DNA of 64,000 bases from Vaginisenegalia massiliensis (GTDB lineage: Bacteria; Bacillota; Bacilli; Lactobacillales; Aerococcaceae). The stretch spans positions 124,001 through 188,000 of the forward strand of contig NZ_UWPC01000001.1 in assembly GCF_900604935.1 (NCBI RefSeq), given 5' to 3'. Below are positions 14,801-25,142 of the stretch, in pieces. Below the pieces are notes generated by a model that was not told the DNA's origin, made no database searches, and was given only the letters and a program-made list of their open reading frames with translations. The translations under genes and the position numbers were made by a program. How positions within the stretch are numbered: position 1 is the stretch's first letter; each line of letters begins with the position of its first letter.

Positions 14801-17800
14801 TTAGAAGTTATAACGATTGGTGACCTCAATAGATTGATTGAAATCTAATAAAATGAGTTTAGCACTTTTGACAGGACGTTGGTAATTGACTTGTAAAGCT
14901 TGAGCATAGAGAGAAATTTGAAAACGATATTTATCGACAATCTCTTGCATCTGGAGATTCAGATCCTGGCCAAGTAGTGGACGTTGGCGATCCGTTTTAA
15001 AATCCCATAGATATATTTGATTTTGATAGATTAAATACCCATCAACTACCCCATGAATTAATACATCATCTTGACTGACTTGACTGATTTGACTTTCTTC
15101 CAATTGTTTTTGGAACATAAGACTAGCAGGAACTATATAAGAAAAAGCCACCTCACGTTTTACATTATCCGCCTGTGAAATGATGAATTGGCCAAAATCT
15201 GACTGCAAAAAAGCCACAACTTGATCTAAATTAATTAATTTTGTTTGACCGAACAAAATTGGGTGGTTTGTCGCCAGTTCCTTGACTTGTTTTGCCAACT
15301 GTGCCTCAAACTCCCCTTTACCTTGACACAACTGGAAGGATTTAAGGTCAATATGTTGCATCAAATAATGGGTTAAGGTCCCTATTTTTGCAGCCAAATT
15401 TGTATCTTCTTGCATAAAACTTGGAGCTTCAAAACTATCTTGAGTATAACGAATACTTTGAATACCTTCTGGCTTCATAAGATTAGTCTGATCTTCCTTA
15501 AGGAAACGACGATCTTCAAAATGAGCTAATTTTTCATGGCTAGGTTCTTCGTACAAACGTTTCAGTTCTGACACCGATTGATAGCTTGAAGTTGCCGTAG
15601 CTAATTGATAAGGATATTTCATTTCGTTTAATTGTCTTAACTTATTAGTCCAAACAGTTGATTCTATCGGTTGACTGGCAGTATCTATAATTGTATCTAT
15701 CCAACTTTCAATCTCCTTAGTATCTGCTTTATGAGACCGCGTTAAAGAGGGCCTTTGAAGCTGACTGGCGGACACAATTCGAATCGTCATTTGCTCGGTT
15801 AATTTAGGTGTCTGACTAAGTGGTTTACATTGGTCAACAGCATAAGCCAGTTGAATCCACTCTAGCCATGAAAGGGCATTTTGTCGATCTTCTAATCTAG
15901 CAAGCGATGTCTTATTCATCGGTTCATTTTTCTGATACCCTTCGATTTTAGCTAGCCATTTTTCACGCTGATCAATTGTGCCTACTAAGATTAATTTTTG
16001 CTCACAACGAGTTAAGGCAACATACAATTTCCGCATTTCTTCAGCTTTTAGCCGTTTTTCTTGAGCTAATTTTATTGACGTCTTTATTAAGGAATCAAAT
16101 TTCAACATTTGATCCGCTCGATAATAGTCGCAACCTACCCCATAATTTTTCGAACAAATCAGACGCTGGTGACTTAAATCACGTAGGTTGAATTTTTTCT
16201 CCAAGTTCATCAGATAAACACAAGGGAACTCTAATCCTTTTGAAGCATGAACGGTCATCATGCGGACGAAATTCTGATCATTTTCTAAGATAACAGGTTC
16301 AGCTAAATCACGCTGATGCTGAAGAACTTGTTCAATATAATTTAAGAAACTAAAGAGACCTCTAAAACCGGCTTCCTCAAATTCTTGAGCTTTAGAATAA
16401 AAAGCATGGAGATTCGCTAAACGCTGACTGCTATTACTCAATCCGGAAACATAATCCAAATAATGTGTTTCTTCATAAATCGTCCAAATTAATTCGACAA
16501 TCGACTTTTGATTGGCTAAGTGTCGCCAATGATTTAGCCGATTCAACAAGGTTTGCAACTGTATTTGAATAAATTGTTCAGCCTGTGTTTCAAACCCTTT
16601 TTGACAGAAATTGAGACAAGCCTGATAATAAGATCCTTCTTTCTGGTAAAGGCGAATCGTAGCTAGATCATTATCAGATAACCCAACAAAATACGACCGC
16701 AAAACAGCAACTAATGGAATATCTTGAATCGGATTATCAATTAGCTTTAGTAACGCAATTAATAAACGAATTTCTTGACGTTGAAAGTAGTTCTCAACTT
16801 TTTGACTCATTAAAGGAATTTGCAAAGCTTGAAAGGCTTGTTGAATCGGTAAAAATACTGACCGTGTAGAAGATAGGATGACAATATCTTTGAATTCAAG
16901 GGGCCGTAATTGTTTGCTTTGTTTATCGTAAATTAATTCTTGGCGGGCCATTCGTTGATTGATATCTTGGGCAATCATATAGGCTTGAGCCTCAATCGAT
17001 TGGTCAAAAGCAAATTCATCCTCATTTTCAGTCGAGGTATCTGTTTCCGTCATCGCTTGTTCCTTCTCAAAAAGCAACAAATCGATTTTAAAATCCTTAA
17101 AAACACTTGTGGGCTCAAAACTATGATTGCCAGTTTTTAAGGCTTCTGCTTGGCCGTAATCCATCTGTCCAAACTGTTTATCCATTAAGCGACTAAATAT
17201 CGAATTAGTAAAATGTAAGACTTCATGACGTGACCGATAATTACGATCAAGATTTATTAGATGACCGTCTTGACCTTTAGAAAAGGTATCGTACTTTGCC
17301 ATAAATAGTGAAGGTTCAGCCATACGAAATCCGTAAATGGATTGCTTGACATCGCCAACCATAAATAAGTTAGGAACTAGTTCTGGTCGTTTTTCATGTG
17401 ACAGCCAAGCTAAAATATTAGCTTGTATCTCATTGATATCTTGATATTCATCGACAAGAACCTCAGCAAATAAGTCTTGAAAATAGTGAGCAGCTAGACT
17501 AGCCTTTCGTTCTTGCTCATCAGAATTAAAAGGAGCCAAAATATCTAAGGTAAGATGTTCTAAATCATTGTAATCAAGTAAATTTTCCTGACGTTTGTAG
17601 GCTGTTAATCGCGAAATAAAATGTTCAACAAGACGTTTGATTAATTCTAGTTGTTGACTAATTTGCCCCTCTATTTCAGTGATGCTTGACCAAGAATAAG
17701 AGAAATATTTTTTTAAGCGTTCTAAGCTGGCTTTTACTTCATCACGTTGTTCTTTTAACCATTGTACGCTTTCATAATCATCTGACTTTTTACTGTTGGA

Positions 17801-18715
17801 CGGCCATTTTTCAAACTGAATAGCTTGAAGCTGCTCAATAAAACGACTTAAGTCATTCGATTGTAAGACCTGATTAATCCCCTCTAGCTTGGATTGTAAG
17901 TCTTGAATAACAGGATGATATCTGCCATAACTTGCCTCGGATAAAGTCAACATCTGATCATTTATCTGTTCAATTTTTCCCAAAGCTGATCTCAATGAGC
18001 TAGTTAATAACGGCCATAATTCTTCTTGATAAAGCGGAGATTGACTAAATTGTTCAATGTCTAAAGAAGCCTGATTGAAGTGGCGAAGCCAATTAAGGGG
18101 CTCAGGATGAGCACACGAAAACTGATACACTCGGAGAATAAGATTAAATAATGCTATATCTGATTTTCCATCACCAAAAATTGCTAATAATTCGACATAG
18201 TCCTCTTTAGTTATGATGTAAGGCTCTGACTGAATCCCGGTGAATATATCGGTCAGCATTTGCTCCCAAATAGTTTCATAAATCAAATGAAGTTGTGTTT
18301 CATCTGTTTGAAGACGAAAGCTCGGATTGAAGTCAATTAAATAAAAATATTCTTGAATAACCTGCAAACAGAAACTATGTAAGGTTCGAATATGGGCATT
18401 AGGTAACAATTGCAACTGTTTTAAGAGATGCGCTTGTAAGACAGGATCGCTTGTCTGGCTAATCGTTTGTTTTAACTTTACCTCCATCCGCTCTTTCATC
18501 TCTTTGGCAGCCATTTCAGTAAAGGTACACACCAACAATTGATCGATATTAGCAAAACCTGTCACGATATGATTCATGATTCGCTCAATTAAAACGGTAG
18601 TTTTACCCGACCCTGCTGAAGCTGAGACTAAAATATTATTTCCTCTAGCATGGATAGCCTCCCATTGTTGATCGTTAAAAGAGACATTGGATGGTTTAGC
18701 CGGAATTGGACTCAT
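14801..18715 (-). CDS. addA: AddA (RexA) helicase-nuclease subunit
   Basis: This 1304-residue UvrD-like helicase/nuclease processes double-strand ends for recombination together with AddB. Visible motifs are Walker A SASAGSGKTT (about 33-40), the Walker B region VDEYQDIN, QSIYGFR, the late helicase motif VHASKGLEFP and the C-terminal RecB-family nuclease motif DFKTDRQ. Length is typical. The ATG at 18715 stands 3 bases after the addB stop; a TTG just before it is also in frame. The addB-addA order is usual in Bacillota. Confidence 0.96.
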   Translation of the reverse strand: MSPIPAKPSNVSFNDQQWEAIHARGNNILVSASAGSGKTTVLIERIMNHIVTGFANIDQLLVCTFTEMAAKEMKERMEVKLKQTISQTSDPVLQAHLLKQLQLLPNAHIRTLHSFCLQVIQEYFYLIDFNPSFRLQTDETQLHLIYETIWEQMLTDIFTGIQSEPYIITKEDYVELLAIFGDGKSDIALFNLILRVYQFSCAHPEPLNWLRHFNQASLDIEQFSQSPLYQEELWPLLTSSLRSALGKIEQINDQMLTLSEASYGRYHPVIQDLQSKLEGINQVLQSNDLSRFIEQLQAIQFEKWPSNSKKSDDYESVQWLKEQRDEVKASLERLKKYFSYSWSSITEIEGQISQQLELIKRLVEHFISRLTAYKRQENLLDYNDLEHLTLDILAPFNSDEQERKASLAAHYFQDLFAEVLVDEYQDINEIQANILAWLSHEKRPELVPNLFMVGDVKQSIYGFRMAEPSLFMAKYDTFSKGQDGHLINLDRNYRSRHEVLHFTNSIFSRLMDKQFGQMDYGQAEALKTGNHSFEPTSVFKDFKIDLLLFEKEQAMTETDTSTENEDEFAFDQSIEAQAYMIAQDINQRMARQELIYDKQSKQLRPLEFKDIVILSSTRSVFLPIQQAFQALQIPLMSQKVENYFQRQEIRLLIALLKLIDNPIQDIPLVAVLRSYFVGLSDNDLATIRLYQKEGSYYQACLNFCQKGFETQAEQFIQIQLQTLLNRLNHWRHLANQKSIVELIWTIYEETHYLDYVSGLSNSSQRLANLHAFYSKAQEFEEAGFRGLFSFLNYIEQVLQHQRDLAEPVILENDQNFVRMMTVHASKGLEFPCVYLMNLEKKFNLRDLSHQRLICSKNYGVGCDYYRADQMLKFDSLIKTSIKLAQEKRLKAEEMRKLYVALTRCEQKLILVGTIDQREKWLAKIEGYQKNEPMNKTSLARLEDRQNALSWLEWIQLAYAVDQCKPLSQTPKLTEQMTIRIVSASQLQRPSLTRSHKADTKEIESWIDTIIDTASQPIESTVWTNKLRQLNEMKYPYQLATATSSYQSVSELKRLYEEPSHEKLAHFEDRRFLKEDQTNLMKPEGIQSIRYTQDSFEAPSFMQEDTNLAAKIGTLTHYLMQHIDLKSFQLCQGKGEFEAQLAKQVKELATNHPILFGQTKLINLDQVVAFLQSDFGQFIISQADNVKREVAFSYIVPASLMFQKQLEESQISQVSQDDVLIHGVVDGYLIYQNQIYLWDFKTDRQRPLLGQDLNLQMQEIVDKYRFQISLYAQALQVNYQRPVKSAKLILLDFNQSIEVTNRYNF

Positions 18716-18718
18716 CAA

Positions 18719-21700
18719 TTAGTCTTCCCCCCTTTCTTCTTGCTTAATTTCATCTTGAATGTGATCAAGAACTTGCTTTTTACTGACGGTCTTTTGTCGA
18801 TAAAGAGCGGCATGTTCCGTCGCATCAAAACCACTTATAACCCGATAAGCAGCTTGTAAACTTAATGTATAGGCTTCATCTTTGTATGGCGCTAAAGCGA
18901 TATAGCCATTCAATATCTCTTGAGCTGCTCGTGTATATAAGGCATCCAAATGCCGGTAAAGTGCCTCTTTTTGATCTTTATATACAGGAGTATTGGCCGA
19001 AATGCCCTCCTTCGTTCCTGTTACAGGATAAATTAAGGATTTATTGATTTGGTCAAAACTCAAATCGATGGCTTGCAAATCTGATTTGTTCACAAATAGC
19101 GGACCTGACACACGATTCTCTAATAAATAAGATTCTTGGGCAAAATGATCACTTTCCCTTAAGTCATCGCTATCTTGACTGGACACATATGGAGTTATCA
19201 CGGGCTGATAAAACGCGCCAAAAACAGGTAGATTTAGATAATTTAATTGAGCCACTCGCAAATAGGTTAGAATTTGTAAATCAAGTCCATAGTAAAAGTC
19301 TTGTAAATTGAATTGTTTTTTTCCAGTCTTGTAATCGATGACTTGAAGATAATCCTGATGATTTGTAAAACTTCTAAGAAGATCTAACCGATCGATTTTA
19401 CCACGTATGGATACTTGCGCACCAGAAGGTAATAGATAACTAAGACCTTGAAGGCTTTGTTTAACACCGACATAGCCAAAAAGGGCTTCTGTTTTAAGTG
19501 TTTGAATTTGCAAATAATCACTCTGATGACGAGCTAAATAAAGAAACTGCCATAAGCGTCTTAATATCGTTTCGTTTATCAATTGATAACGAGGAGTTTG
19601 GCTAAACAAATCAAACTTGCCTTGTTCAGCTAATACTTTTTGAGACTCTATCCACAAGTCATTTAGTCGTTCTGGACTGATGTTAGAAAAGCTTTGTCCT
19701 TCTTGAGTCATCGCTTTCACCAGAAAATCTAGAGCATCATGGAAGTAAGTCCCAACTTTATTAGCATCTAAGCGCTGAATTTCCCTTTCTTTAATCCGTA
19801 ATCCATAAGTAAGGAAATGACTAAAGGGATCACGGAAATATTCTTCCATCCGCGATACTGAGACTGATAAATGGGTTCCATACAATTCTTTAGCCAAATC
19901 AGCTTCAATATAGGTTGGCATGTCTTGTCCACATAAACTGGCAGTCATCAAACGTCGTAAATAGTCTCGGTTATCTTGATTAATCAGCAAAGTGTTCAAC
20001 CAAGCCATAAAGGCTGAATCTGGCTGCTTTTGGGCTTCAAAATATAATCGCCATAACTTGATGACAAAAGCCAATTGAACCGAATAGGCCCCAAAATAGG
20101 CCCCTTCAAGGTCAAGAGTTGGGGAAAGTGATAGGTTACTTTGATAGTGCTTAATAGTAAACTGGTTGCCCTTCAATAAATTCTGAACATAGGGTGACCA
20201 TCTTAGCATAGCTCCATCAACTTGACTGGCAAAGGAACAATAAAGGCGGTCACTAGCTGCTAATAAGACTTGATAAAAATAATACATTTCTTGATTTAAA
20301 TGAACTTGATTAGCTAGCGATAGATATTGGTAGGCTAGCAAGCCCTCTTCAATGGCCTGACGATTTTCTCGGGAAAGTAATGAATTATCTAAACGTTTAA
20401 TCGGTAACAAATCATCACTTAAACCAACTATGAAAGCTACCTTATACGGTCCAACTTGTGGACTTTCAATATTGGTAAAGGTAACTTGATCTAACGTAGG
20501 TGGAATAATATGAAAACTTGCTTGGCAGAGTCCCGTCATAACTAATTCGCTAAATAAAGAAAATTCTACTGGCGAATCTTTAAAAATTAGTTGAAACTCT
20601 TCTAAACAAGTCATAGTTGCTTGCCAAACTTGTTCATATTGCCGAGACAAATCAAGTTGACTTTGTTCAATGGCTCGATCGCGTTCTTGAACAAGGCGAT
20701 CCTTTATTCCTCCGTCTAGCAAAGCCTGATACAACCATTGACTAGCTTGAGTCCCTGATTGATCTTTAGTCCAAGTGGAAAATATAGATTGAATTTCTTG
20801 ATTAATCCAAGCTCTCAAATCAGCCATCACTTGTCCCTGGGTTTTAGTCTGAACTTGTCCCTGTAAATTAATATACGGCAAATCTTCACCATAAAAATGC
20901 CAAATATAATTTTCATCGCTAAACCGATAGAGTGTGTAACCTTCAGCCAGGACTAAGTTTTCCAGCAAGTGAATTTGATACTGATGCTCAGCTATAGCAC
21001 ATTCAAAGGCTTGACCTTTAAGGTGGCGCAATCTAGCTGGCAAAAACAAGGGGCTTTTAATAACCATCATTAAATCTTGGTACTGAAAGCCAAATTGCTT
21101 TAAATTGAATAAGGATTGTAACCATACCACAAATGGATGGTTTTGCATCTTAGTCTGATGATCATAAAAAAACGGAATATGATTTTGTTTAAAAATCGGA
21201 TCGACAATTTGACGATAACGATCTAAATTTCGTGTCATGATAAGAATATCTTGGTAACGATAACCCTGAAAGCTAATGAGCTGGTGAATTGTGTTGGCTA
21301 CCATCTGTAACTCGGTTTGGATTGAATCGCATTCCCAAAATTCGTGAATGGTGCTAGTTTTATTACGGCCTTTTTTTACGCTCTCCCCCCTACTTTGGCT
21401 AAGAAAATCATCAGCCAAAGAAAGTATTGATGGGTGATATTCGGGAAAAACTTGACCGACTTCTCGTTCAGCAAGCCAATCGATGTTTAATTGCTTAGCT
21501 AATGATTGAATTCGGATCCGAGTTTGGGCAAGATGATCAAAAGGTCCCGGCCAAGTTTGTTTAGAAAGATGGCTTTCATTGAGCGATAAGATAACCCAAA
21601 CTTGCTTGAATTTAGCTGCTAAATCTAAGATTAGGCTTAACTCTTGAGCAGAGAAATAATCATAATGATCGATATACAGATAAGAATGAGCAAGGTCGGA

Positions 21701-22342
21701 GTCCTGAGCCTTATCTATACTTTCTTTCAATTCCTCTAAGTACCCATGAAACTGGATGTTTTCTGCTTGCAAGCGCTGATAAAAGGCATCATAAAGATAA
21801 GCTAATTCACTTAACCGTTTTTCTTCACTGGTTAATCGTGTTGTACCATCTTCATCTCCTTCAAGATCAGAACAATCCATCTTTAACCAACGGTCAAATC
21901 GATCTTGAGCAATCAAATCACTGGCTTCTATTTGCCCTTGATATAATTCATCAAAAAGACTAACAAGCTTGTCAACAAAGCCTTGATGATTCACTTGTCG
22001 TCGGTAGATGGTCAACCGTTCTTGATGTTCATTCAATAAATGGCGGATCAACATGGCAATTCCCACTGAACTTAGGCTTGTAGACACAGACTGGCCTTTT
22101 GCTAAAAACCAGGATAAGCGCTTAAAAGAAACAACTTGTATATCCAACATAACCGCTTGGGACGAACCTGTAGCTCTTTTTAATTCATTTAACATCTTTT
22201 TTTCCATATCAAATTTCAGATGGTCTGGAACTAAATAGAAAATTTTAGCTTGATTATCCTTTTGCTTAAGCTGAATAATTTCTTGGACAAGAGCTTTCTT
22301 CTTATCTAATCGTGGATCTCCTTTGATGATTCCAATTGCCAT
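18719..22342 (-). CDS. addB: AddB/RexB helicase-nuclease subunit (type without Walker A)
   Basis: This 1207-residue partner of AddA has a helicase-like fold and a C-terminal nuclease with GTYFHDALDF, KIDRLDLL and VIDYKTGKKQF. The N-terminal stretch IIKGDPRLDKKKAL stands where Bacillus AddB has a GxGKS nucleotide site. The four iron-sulfur cysteines of Bacillus AddB are absent: FRDPFSHF replaces the CPF motif and no cysteine cluster remains at the C-terminus. This is the RexB or type 2 form of lactic acid bacteria. GGGGGAG precedes the ATG, and the gene begins 24 bases after nif3. Confidence 0.93.
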   Translation of the reverse strand: MAIGIIKGDPRLDKKKALVQEIIQLKQKDNQAKIFYLVPDHLKFDMEKKMLNELKRATGSSQAVMLDIQVVSFKRLSWFLAKGQSVSTSLSSVGIAMLIRHLLNEHQERLTIYRRQVNHQGFVDKLVSLFDELYQGQIEASDLIAQDRFDRWLKMDCSDLEGDEDGTTRLTSEEKRLSELAYLYDAFYQRLQAENIQFHGYLEELKESIDKAQDSDLAHSYLYIDHYDYFSAQELSLILDLAAKFKQVWVILSLNESHLSKQTWPGPFDHLAQTRIRIQSLAKQLNIDWLAEREVGQVFPEYHPSILSLADDFLSQSRGESVKKGRNKTSTIHEFWECDSIQTELQMVANTIHQLISFQGYRYQDILIMTRNLDRYRQIVDPIFKQNHIPFFYDHQTKMQNHPFVVWLQSLFNLKQFGFQYQDLMMVIKSPLFLPARLRHLKGQAFECAIAEHQYQIHLLENLVLAEGYTLYRFSDENYIWHFYGEDLPYINLQGQVQTKTQGQVMADLRAWINQEIQSIFSTWTKDQSGTQASQWLYQALLDGGIKDRLVQERDRAIEQSQLDLSRQYEQVWQATMTCLEEFQLIFKDSPVEFSLFSELVMTGLCQASFHIIPPTLDQVTFTNIESPQVGPYKVAFIVGLSDDLLPIKRLDNSLLSRENRQAIEEGLLAYQYLSLANQVHLNQEMYYFYQVLLAASDRLYCSFASQVDGAMLRWSPYVQNLLKGNQFTIKHYQSNLSLSPTLDLEGAYFGAYSVQLAFVIKLWRLYFEAQKQPDSAFMAWLNTLLINQDNRDYLRRLMTASLCGQDMPTYIEADLAKELYGTHLSVSVSRMEEYFRDPFSHFLTYGLRIKEREIQRLDANKVGTYFHDALDFLVKAMTQEGQSFSNISPERLNDLWIESQKVLAEQGKFDLFSQTPRYQLINETILRRLWQFLYLARHQSDYLQIQTLKTEALFGYVGVKQSLQGLSYLLPSGAQVSIRGKIDRLDLLRSFTNHQDYLQVIDYKTGKKQFNLQDFYYGLDLQILTYLRVAQLNYLNLPVFGAFYQPVITPYVSSQDSDDLRESDHFAQESYLLENRVSGPLFVNKSDLQAIDLSFDQINKSLIYPVTGTKEGISANTPVYKDQKEALYRHLDALYTRAAQEILNGYIALAPYKDEAYTLSLQAAYRVISGFDATEHAALYRQKTVSKKQVLDHIQDEIKQEERGED

Positions 22343-22366
22343 TGTTCTCCCCCTTTTTCAAGCAGT

Positions 22367-23167
22367 TTAGATGACTTCAAATGGATTCGTGTTGGCTTTT
22401 GACGCAAGTATTTCCACCTGCCAATCATTCGTTTGACTGGCTTCATGCAAAATTTTAGCCATCTTTTGATTAAAAACTGATTCAATATAATGGCCTGCAT
22501 CAATGGTTAAAATAGGTTGATCGAGACAATCATGGCCATGGTGATAGCTGATATCTCCCGTTATAAACACGTCTGCATCTACCGCAACAGCCTGCTGAAC
22601 CGACTCCCATGCTGATCCTCCAACGATGGCAACCGTTTGATAATCCCTCTGAACTTTTCCCTTAATTATAGTTAAATCTTTACACATCAAATGTTCCTTA
22701 AGATATAAGGCCAAATCAGCTAAATTCAAAGCTTGAGGCAAACGACCATATCGACCTAACCCACTTGAAGAGTCGGATGCTTCCGGCTGCAATATGTTAA
22801 CTTCTTGCAAATTTAAAGCCTCCGCTAGCCAATCATTCATTCCATTGGCAGCCTTATCTAGATTGGTATGTAATACAAAGACGTTTATATCATGTTTGAT
22901 TAAGTCCGAATAAAGTTGAATTGACGGTAGGACCAAATCAAACCGATCGATAGGCTTAAAGATGGGTGGGTGATGAAGAATGATGGTATCGACTTGCTGT
23001 TCAATCGCTTCCCCAAGAACTTCAGGACGCAAATCTAATGCTGTCATTATGCGACCAACGGTTCTCTCTTTATGACCAAAATGTAAACCAACTTTATCCC
23101 AGCTTTCAGCTAGTGATGGTGGATATTTAATATCCAAATAATCCGTTAAAGTAGTTAATTTAATCAT
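22367..23167 (-). CDS. Nif3-like dinuclear metal protein
   Basis: This 266-residue Nif3/YqfO-family protein is annotated by homology as a GTP cyclohydrolase 1 type 2 homologue, though its cellular role is unclear. Metal-binding residues appear in ILHHPP (His65-His66), VLHTNLDKA and the late DAGHYIES motif. It is the short form without the central inserted domain of the about 370-residue Bacillus protein. It follows trmK, separated by one base. Confidence 0.9.
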   Translation of the reverse strand: MIKLTTLTDYLDIKYPPSLAESWDKVGLHFGHKERTVGRIMTALDLRPEVLGEAIEQQVDTIILHHPPIFKPIDRFDLVLPSIQLYSDLIKHDINVFVLHTNLDKAANGMNDWLAEALNLQEVNILQPEASDSSSGLGRYGRLPQALNLADLALYLKEHLMCKDLTIIKGKVQRDYQTVAIVGGSAWESVQQAVAVDADVFITGDISYHHGHDCLDQPILTIDAGHYIESVFNQKMAKILHEASQTNDWQVEILASKANTNPFEVI

Positions 23168-23168
23168 G

Positions 23169-23882
23169 TTACTCTCCTATTAAGTTTGAGATTAAAGCTA
23201 AAGTTTGTTCTAATTCCCTCATTTTTTCATTTTCACGCTGATTAGCTTGAGAAATAGATTGATAGATACGCTGAAGATTAGTTGCCTCACGACGCCATTT
23301 TTTAAATAATAAAGGACTGGTTTGCTGTAAGTTGATTGGGCCAAATAAATATTCGGCTTCCGTCAATTGAATGTCCTCCTGACTAGGTCTAGCTACGAGC
23401 ATTTCGTAGAGACGATGGTGATCTTCAACAATCGCTTCGTCAATAATCTGATAGTGATGTTGAACCAACCATTTACGTAGGCCAGCTTCCCCAATATTTG
23501 CTTGTAAGAATAAGGTGTGGTCTGGATCTAATCGTTCTCTTCCATTTGTAAGGATGTCGCAGATCAAGCTGCCTCCCATGCCACAAATGGATACACAATT
23601 TATTTTATCCTGATCTTTAATAACATCTAAACCGTCACCCATCCGAACTTGAATCAACTTCTCTAAAGCTTGGTTATGTACCTCAGCTAAAGCAGATTGA
23701 TAAGGACCTTGAACGACCTCACCAGCCACCGCATATTGAAGAGCTCCTTTTAATCCTAAATAACAAGGTAAATAGGCATGATCGCTACCAATATCGGCTA
23801 AGCGAATCCGACCTTGAGGTCCATATACAATTATGAAGTCAGCGACTTGATTTAAACGAGCAGAAAGTTGTTGCGAATTCAT
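23169..23882 (-). CDS. trmK: tRNA (adenine(22)-N1)-methyltransferase
   Basis: This 237-residue SAM-dependent methyltransferase modifies A22 of tRNA. Motif I is LADIGSDHAYLP (about 28-39), followed by VAGEVVQGPYQSA, GDGLDVI and the SICGMGG catalytic-loop region. A C-terminal coiled coil, typical of TrmK, spans about 195-235. The ATG at 23882 is preceded by AGGAGG. It lies between rpoD and nif3 as in most Bacillota. Confidence 0.93.
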   Translation of the reverse strand: MNSQQLSARLNQVADFIIVYGPQGRIRLADIGSDHAYLPCYLGLKGALQYAVAGEVVQGPYQSALAEVHNQALEKLIQVRMGDGLDVIKDQDKINCVSICGMGGSLICDILTNGRERLDPDHTLFLQANIGEAGLRKWLVQHHYQIIDEAIVEDHHRLYEMLVARPSQEDIQLTEAEYLFGPINLQQTSPLLFKKWRREATNLQRIYQSISQANQRENEKMRELEQTLALISNLIGE

Positions 23883-23885
23883 GCT

Positions 23886-23938
23886 TTTCCTCCTAAAAAA
23901 AGCCAAACCTAACGACCAGCTTATTAAATTAGCTAGTT
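23886..23938 (-). terminator. Possible terminator or attenuator between rpoD and trmK
   Basis: On the minus strand AAGGCAAAC pairs with GTTTGGCTT (one mismatch), with a smaller inner AGCT stem, and seven U follow directly before the trmK ribosome site. It could reduce readthrough from the dnaG-rpoD part of the operon. Confidence 0.5.
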
Positions 23939-23978
23939 TGCCTTGCGAGCAGATGTTAGATCTGGCTTATACTTTTTC

Positions 23979-25130
23979 TTATTCTAAGAAGTCTTTTAAT
24001 TGTTTTGAACGACTTGGATGGCGTAATTTTCTAAGGGCTTTTGCCTCAATTTGCCGAATCCGTTCACGCGTTACACCGAACACTTTACCCACTTGTTCTA
24101 AGGTACGAATATTGCCGTCATCTAAACCAAAACGAAGTCGCAAGACATTTTCTTCACGATCAGTTAAGGTATCAAGAACATCCTCAAGTTGTTCACGTAA
24201 TAATGCAGATGAAGTAAATACTTCAGGACTCATTGCCGCCTCATCTTCAATAAAATCACCTAAATGTGAATCATCTTCTTCACCAATCGGTGTTTCAAGA
24301 GAAACAGGTTCTTGAGCAATTTTTAGAATTTCACGGACTTTTTCAGTTGGCAAGTCCATTTCAGCGCCAATTTCTTCAGGTGTCGGTTCGCGGCCAATTT
24401 CTTGCAAAAGATTACGTTGTACACGGACCAATTTATTAATTGTTTCAACCATATGTACTGGAATCCGAATAGTTCGTGCTTGATCGGCTATGGCCCGAGT
24501 GATGGCTTGTCTAATCCACCAAGTAGCATACGTTGAAAATTTAAAGCCCTTGGTATGATCAAACTTCTCAACGGCTTTCATTAAGCCCATGTTTCCCTCT
24601 TGAATAAGGTCTAAAAATTGCATACCACGACCCACATACCGCTTGGCAATCGATACCACTAAACGTAGATTAGCTTCAGCAAGTTCTTGTTTCGCTAATT
24701 CATCTCCTTGTTGGATTCGAATTGCCAGGTTTACTTCTTCTTCGGCACTTAGTAAAGGCACACGACCAATTTCTTTCAAATACATACGAACTGGATCGCT
24801 AACTTTTACTTTAGAAGCAGCGACTTTAGATGCATTTGAAAGTTCTTCAACAGCAATTTCCTCAGCACGAAGCATTTGCTGTTTGGTAGGTCCGCCGTCT
24901 TCACCAACAACGGCAATACCACTATCTTCAATTTTTTGAATTAATTTGTCCATACCGTCTGAATTCAAATCATATTGGTTAGCAATACGATCCGCTAATT
25001 CATCGTACGGAATTTGACCTAAAATTTTCTTTTCTTGAATTAAGGCAGTGACAGCTTGCACGTAATTAAGTGCAAGTTCTTGAGTTTCAGCATGTTCTGG
25101 TGTTACTTTATTATCTGCTTTGTCAGTCAT
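23979..25130 (-). CDS. rpoD: RNA polymerase primary sigma factor SigA
   Basis: This 383-residue sigma-70 factor has region 1.1 at the N-terminus, region 1.2 ([17 protein letters not shown]), region 2 with [16 protein letters not shown] and the -10 recognition stretch [16 protein letters not shown], region 3, and region 4 with the helix-turn-helix ([19 protein letters not shown]). Length matches the short SigA of Bacillota. The ATG at 25130 has AGGGGG upstream. It directly follows dnaG. Confidence 0.98.
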   Translation of the reverse strand: MTDKADNKVTPEHAETQELALNYVQAVTALIQEKKILGQIPYDELADRIANQYDLNSDGMDKLIQKIEDSGIAVVGEDGGPTKQQMLRAEEIAVEELSNASKVAASKVKVSDPVRMYLKEIGRVPLLSAEEEVNLAIRIQQGDELAKQELAEANLRLVVSIAKRYVGRGMQFLDLIQEGNMGLMKAVEKFDHTKGFKFSTYATWWIRQAITRAIADQARTIRIPVHMVETINKLVRVQRNLLQEIGREPTPEEIGAEMDLPTEKVREILKIAQEPVSLETPIGEEDDSHLGDFIEDEAAMSPEVFTSSALLREQLEDVLDTLTDREENVLRLRFGLDDGNIRTLEQVGKVFGVTRERIRQIEAKALRKLRHPSRSKQLKDFLE

Positions 25131-25142
25131 CAAATTGGCCCC

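Noticed and set aside
23881-24315. Plus-strand 144-codon frame opposite rpoD
   Set aside because: It mirrors conserved sigma-factor codons and its protein is a Ser/Arg-rich shadow.
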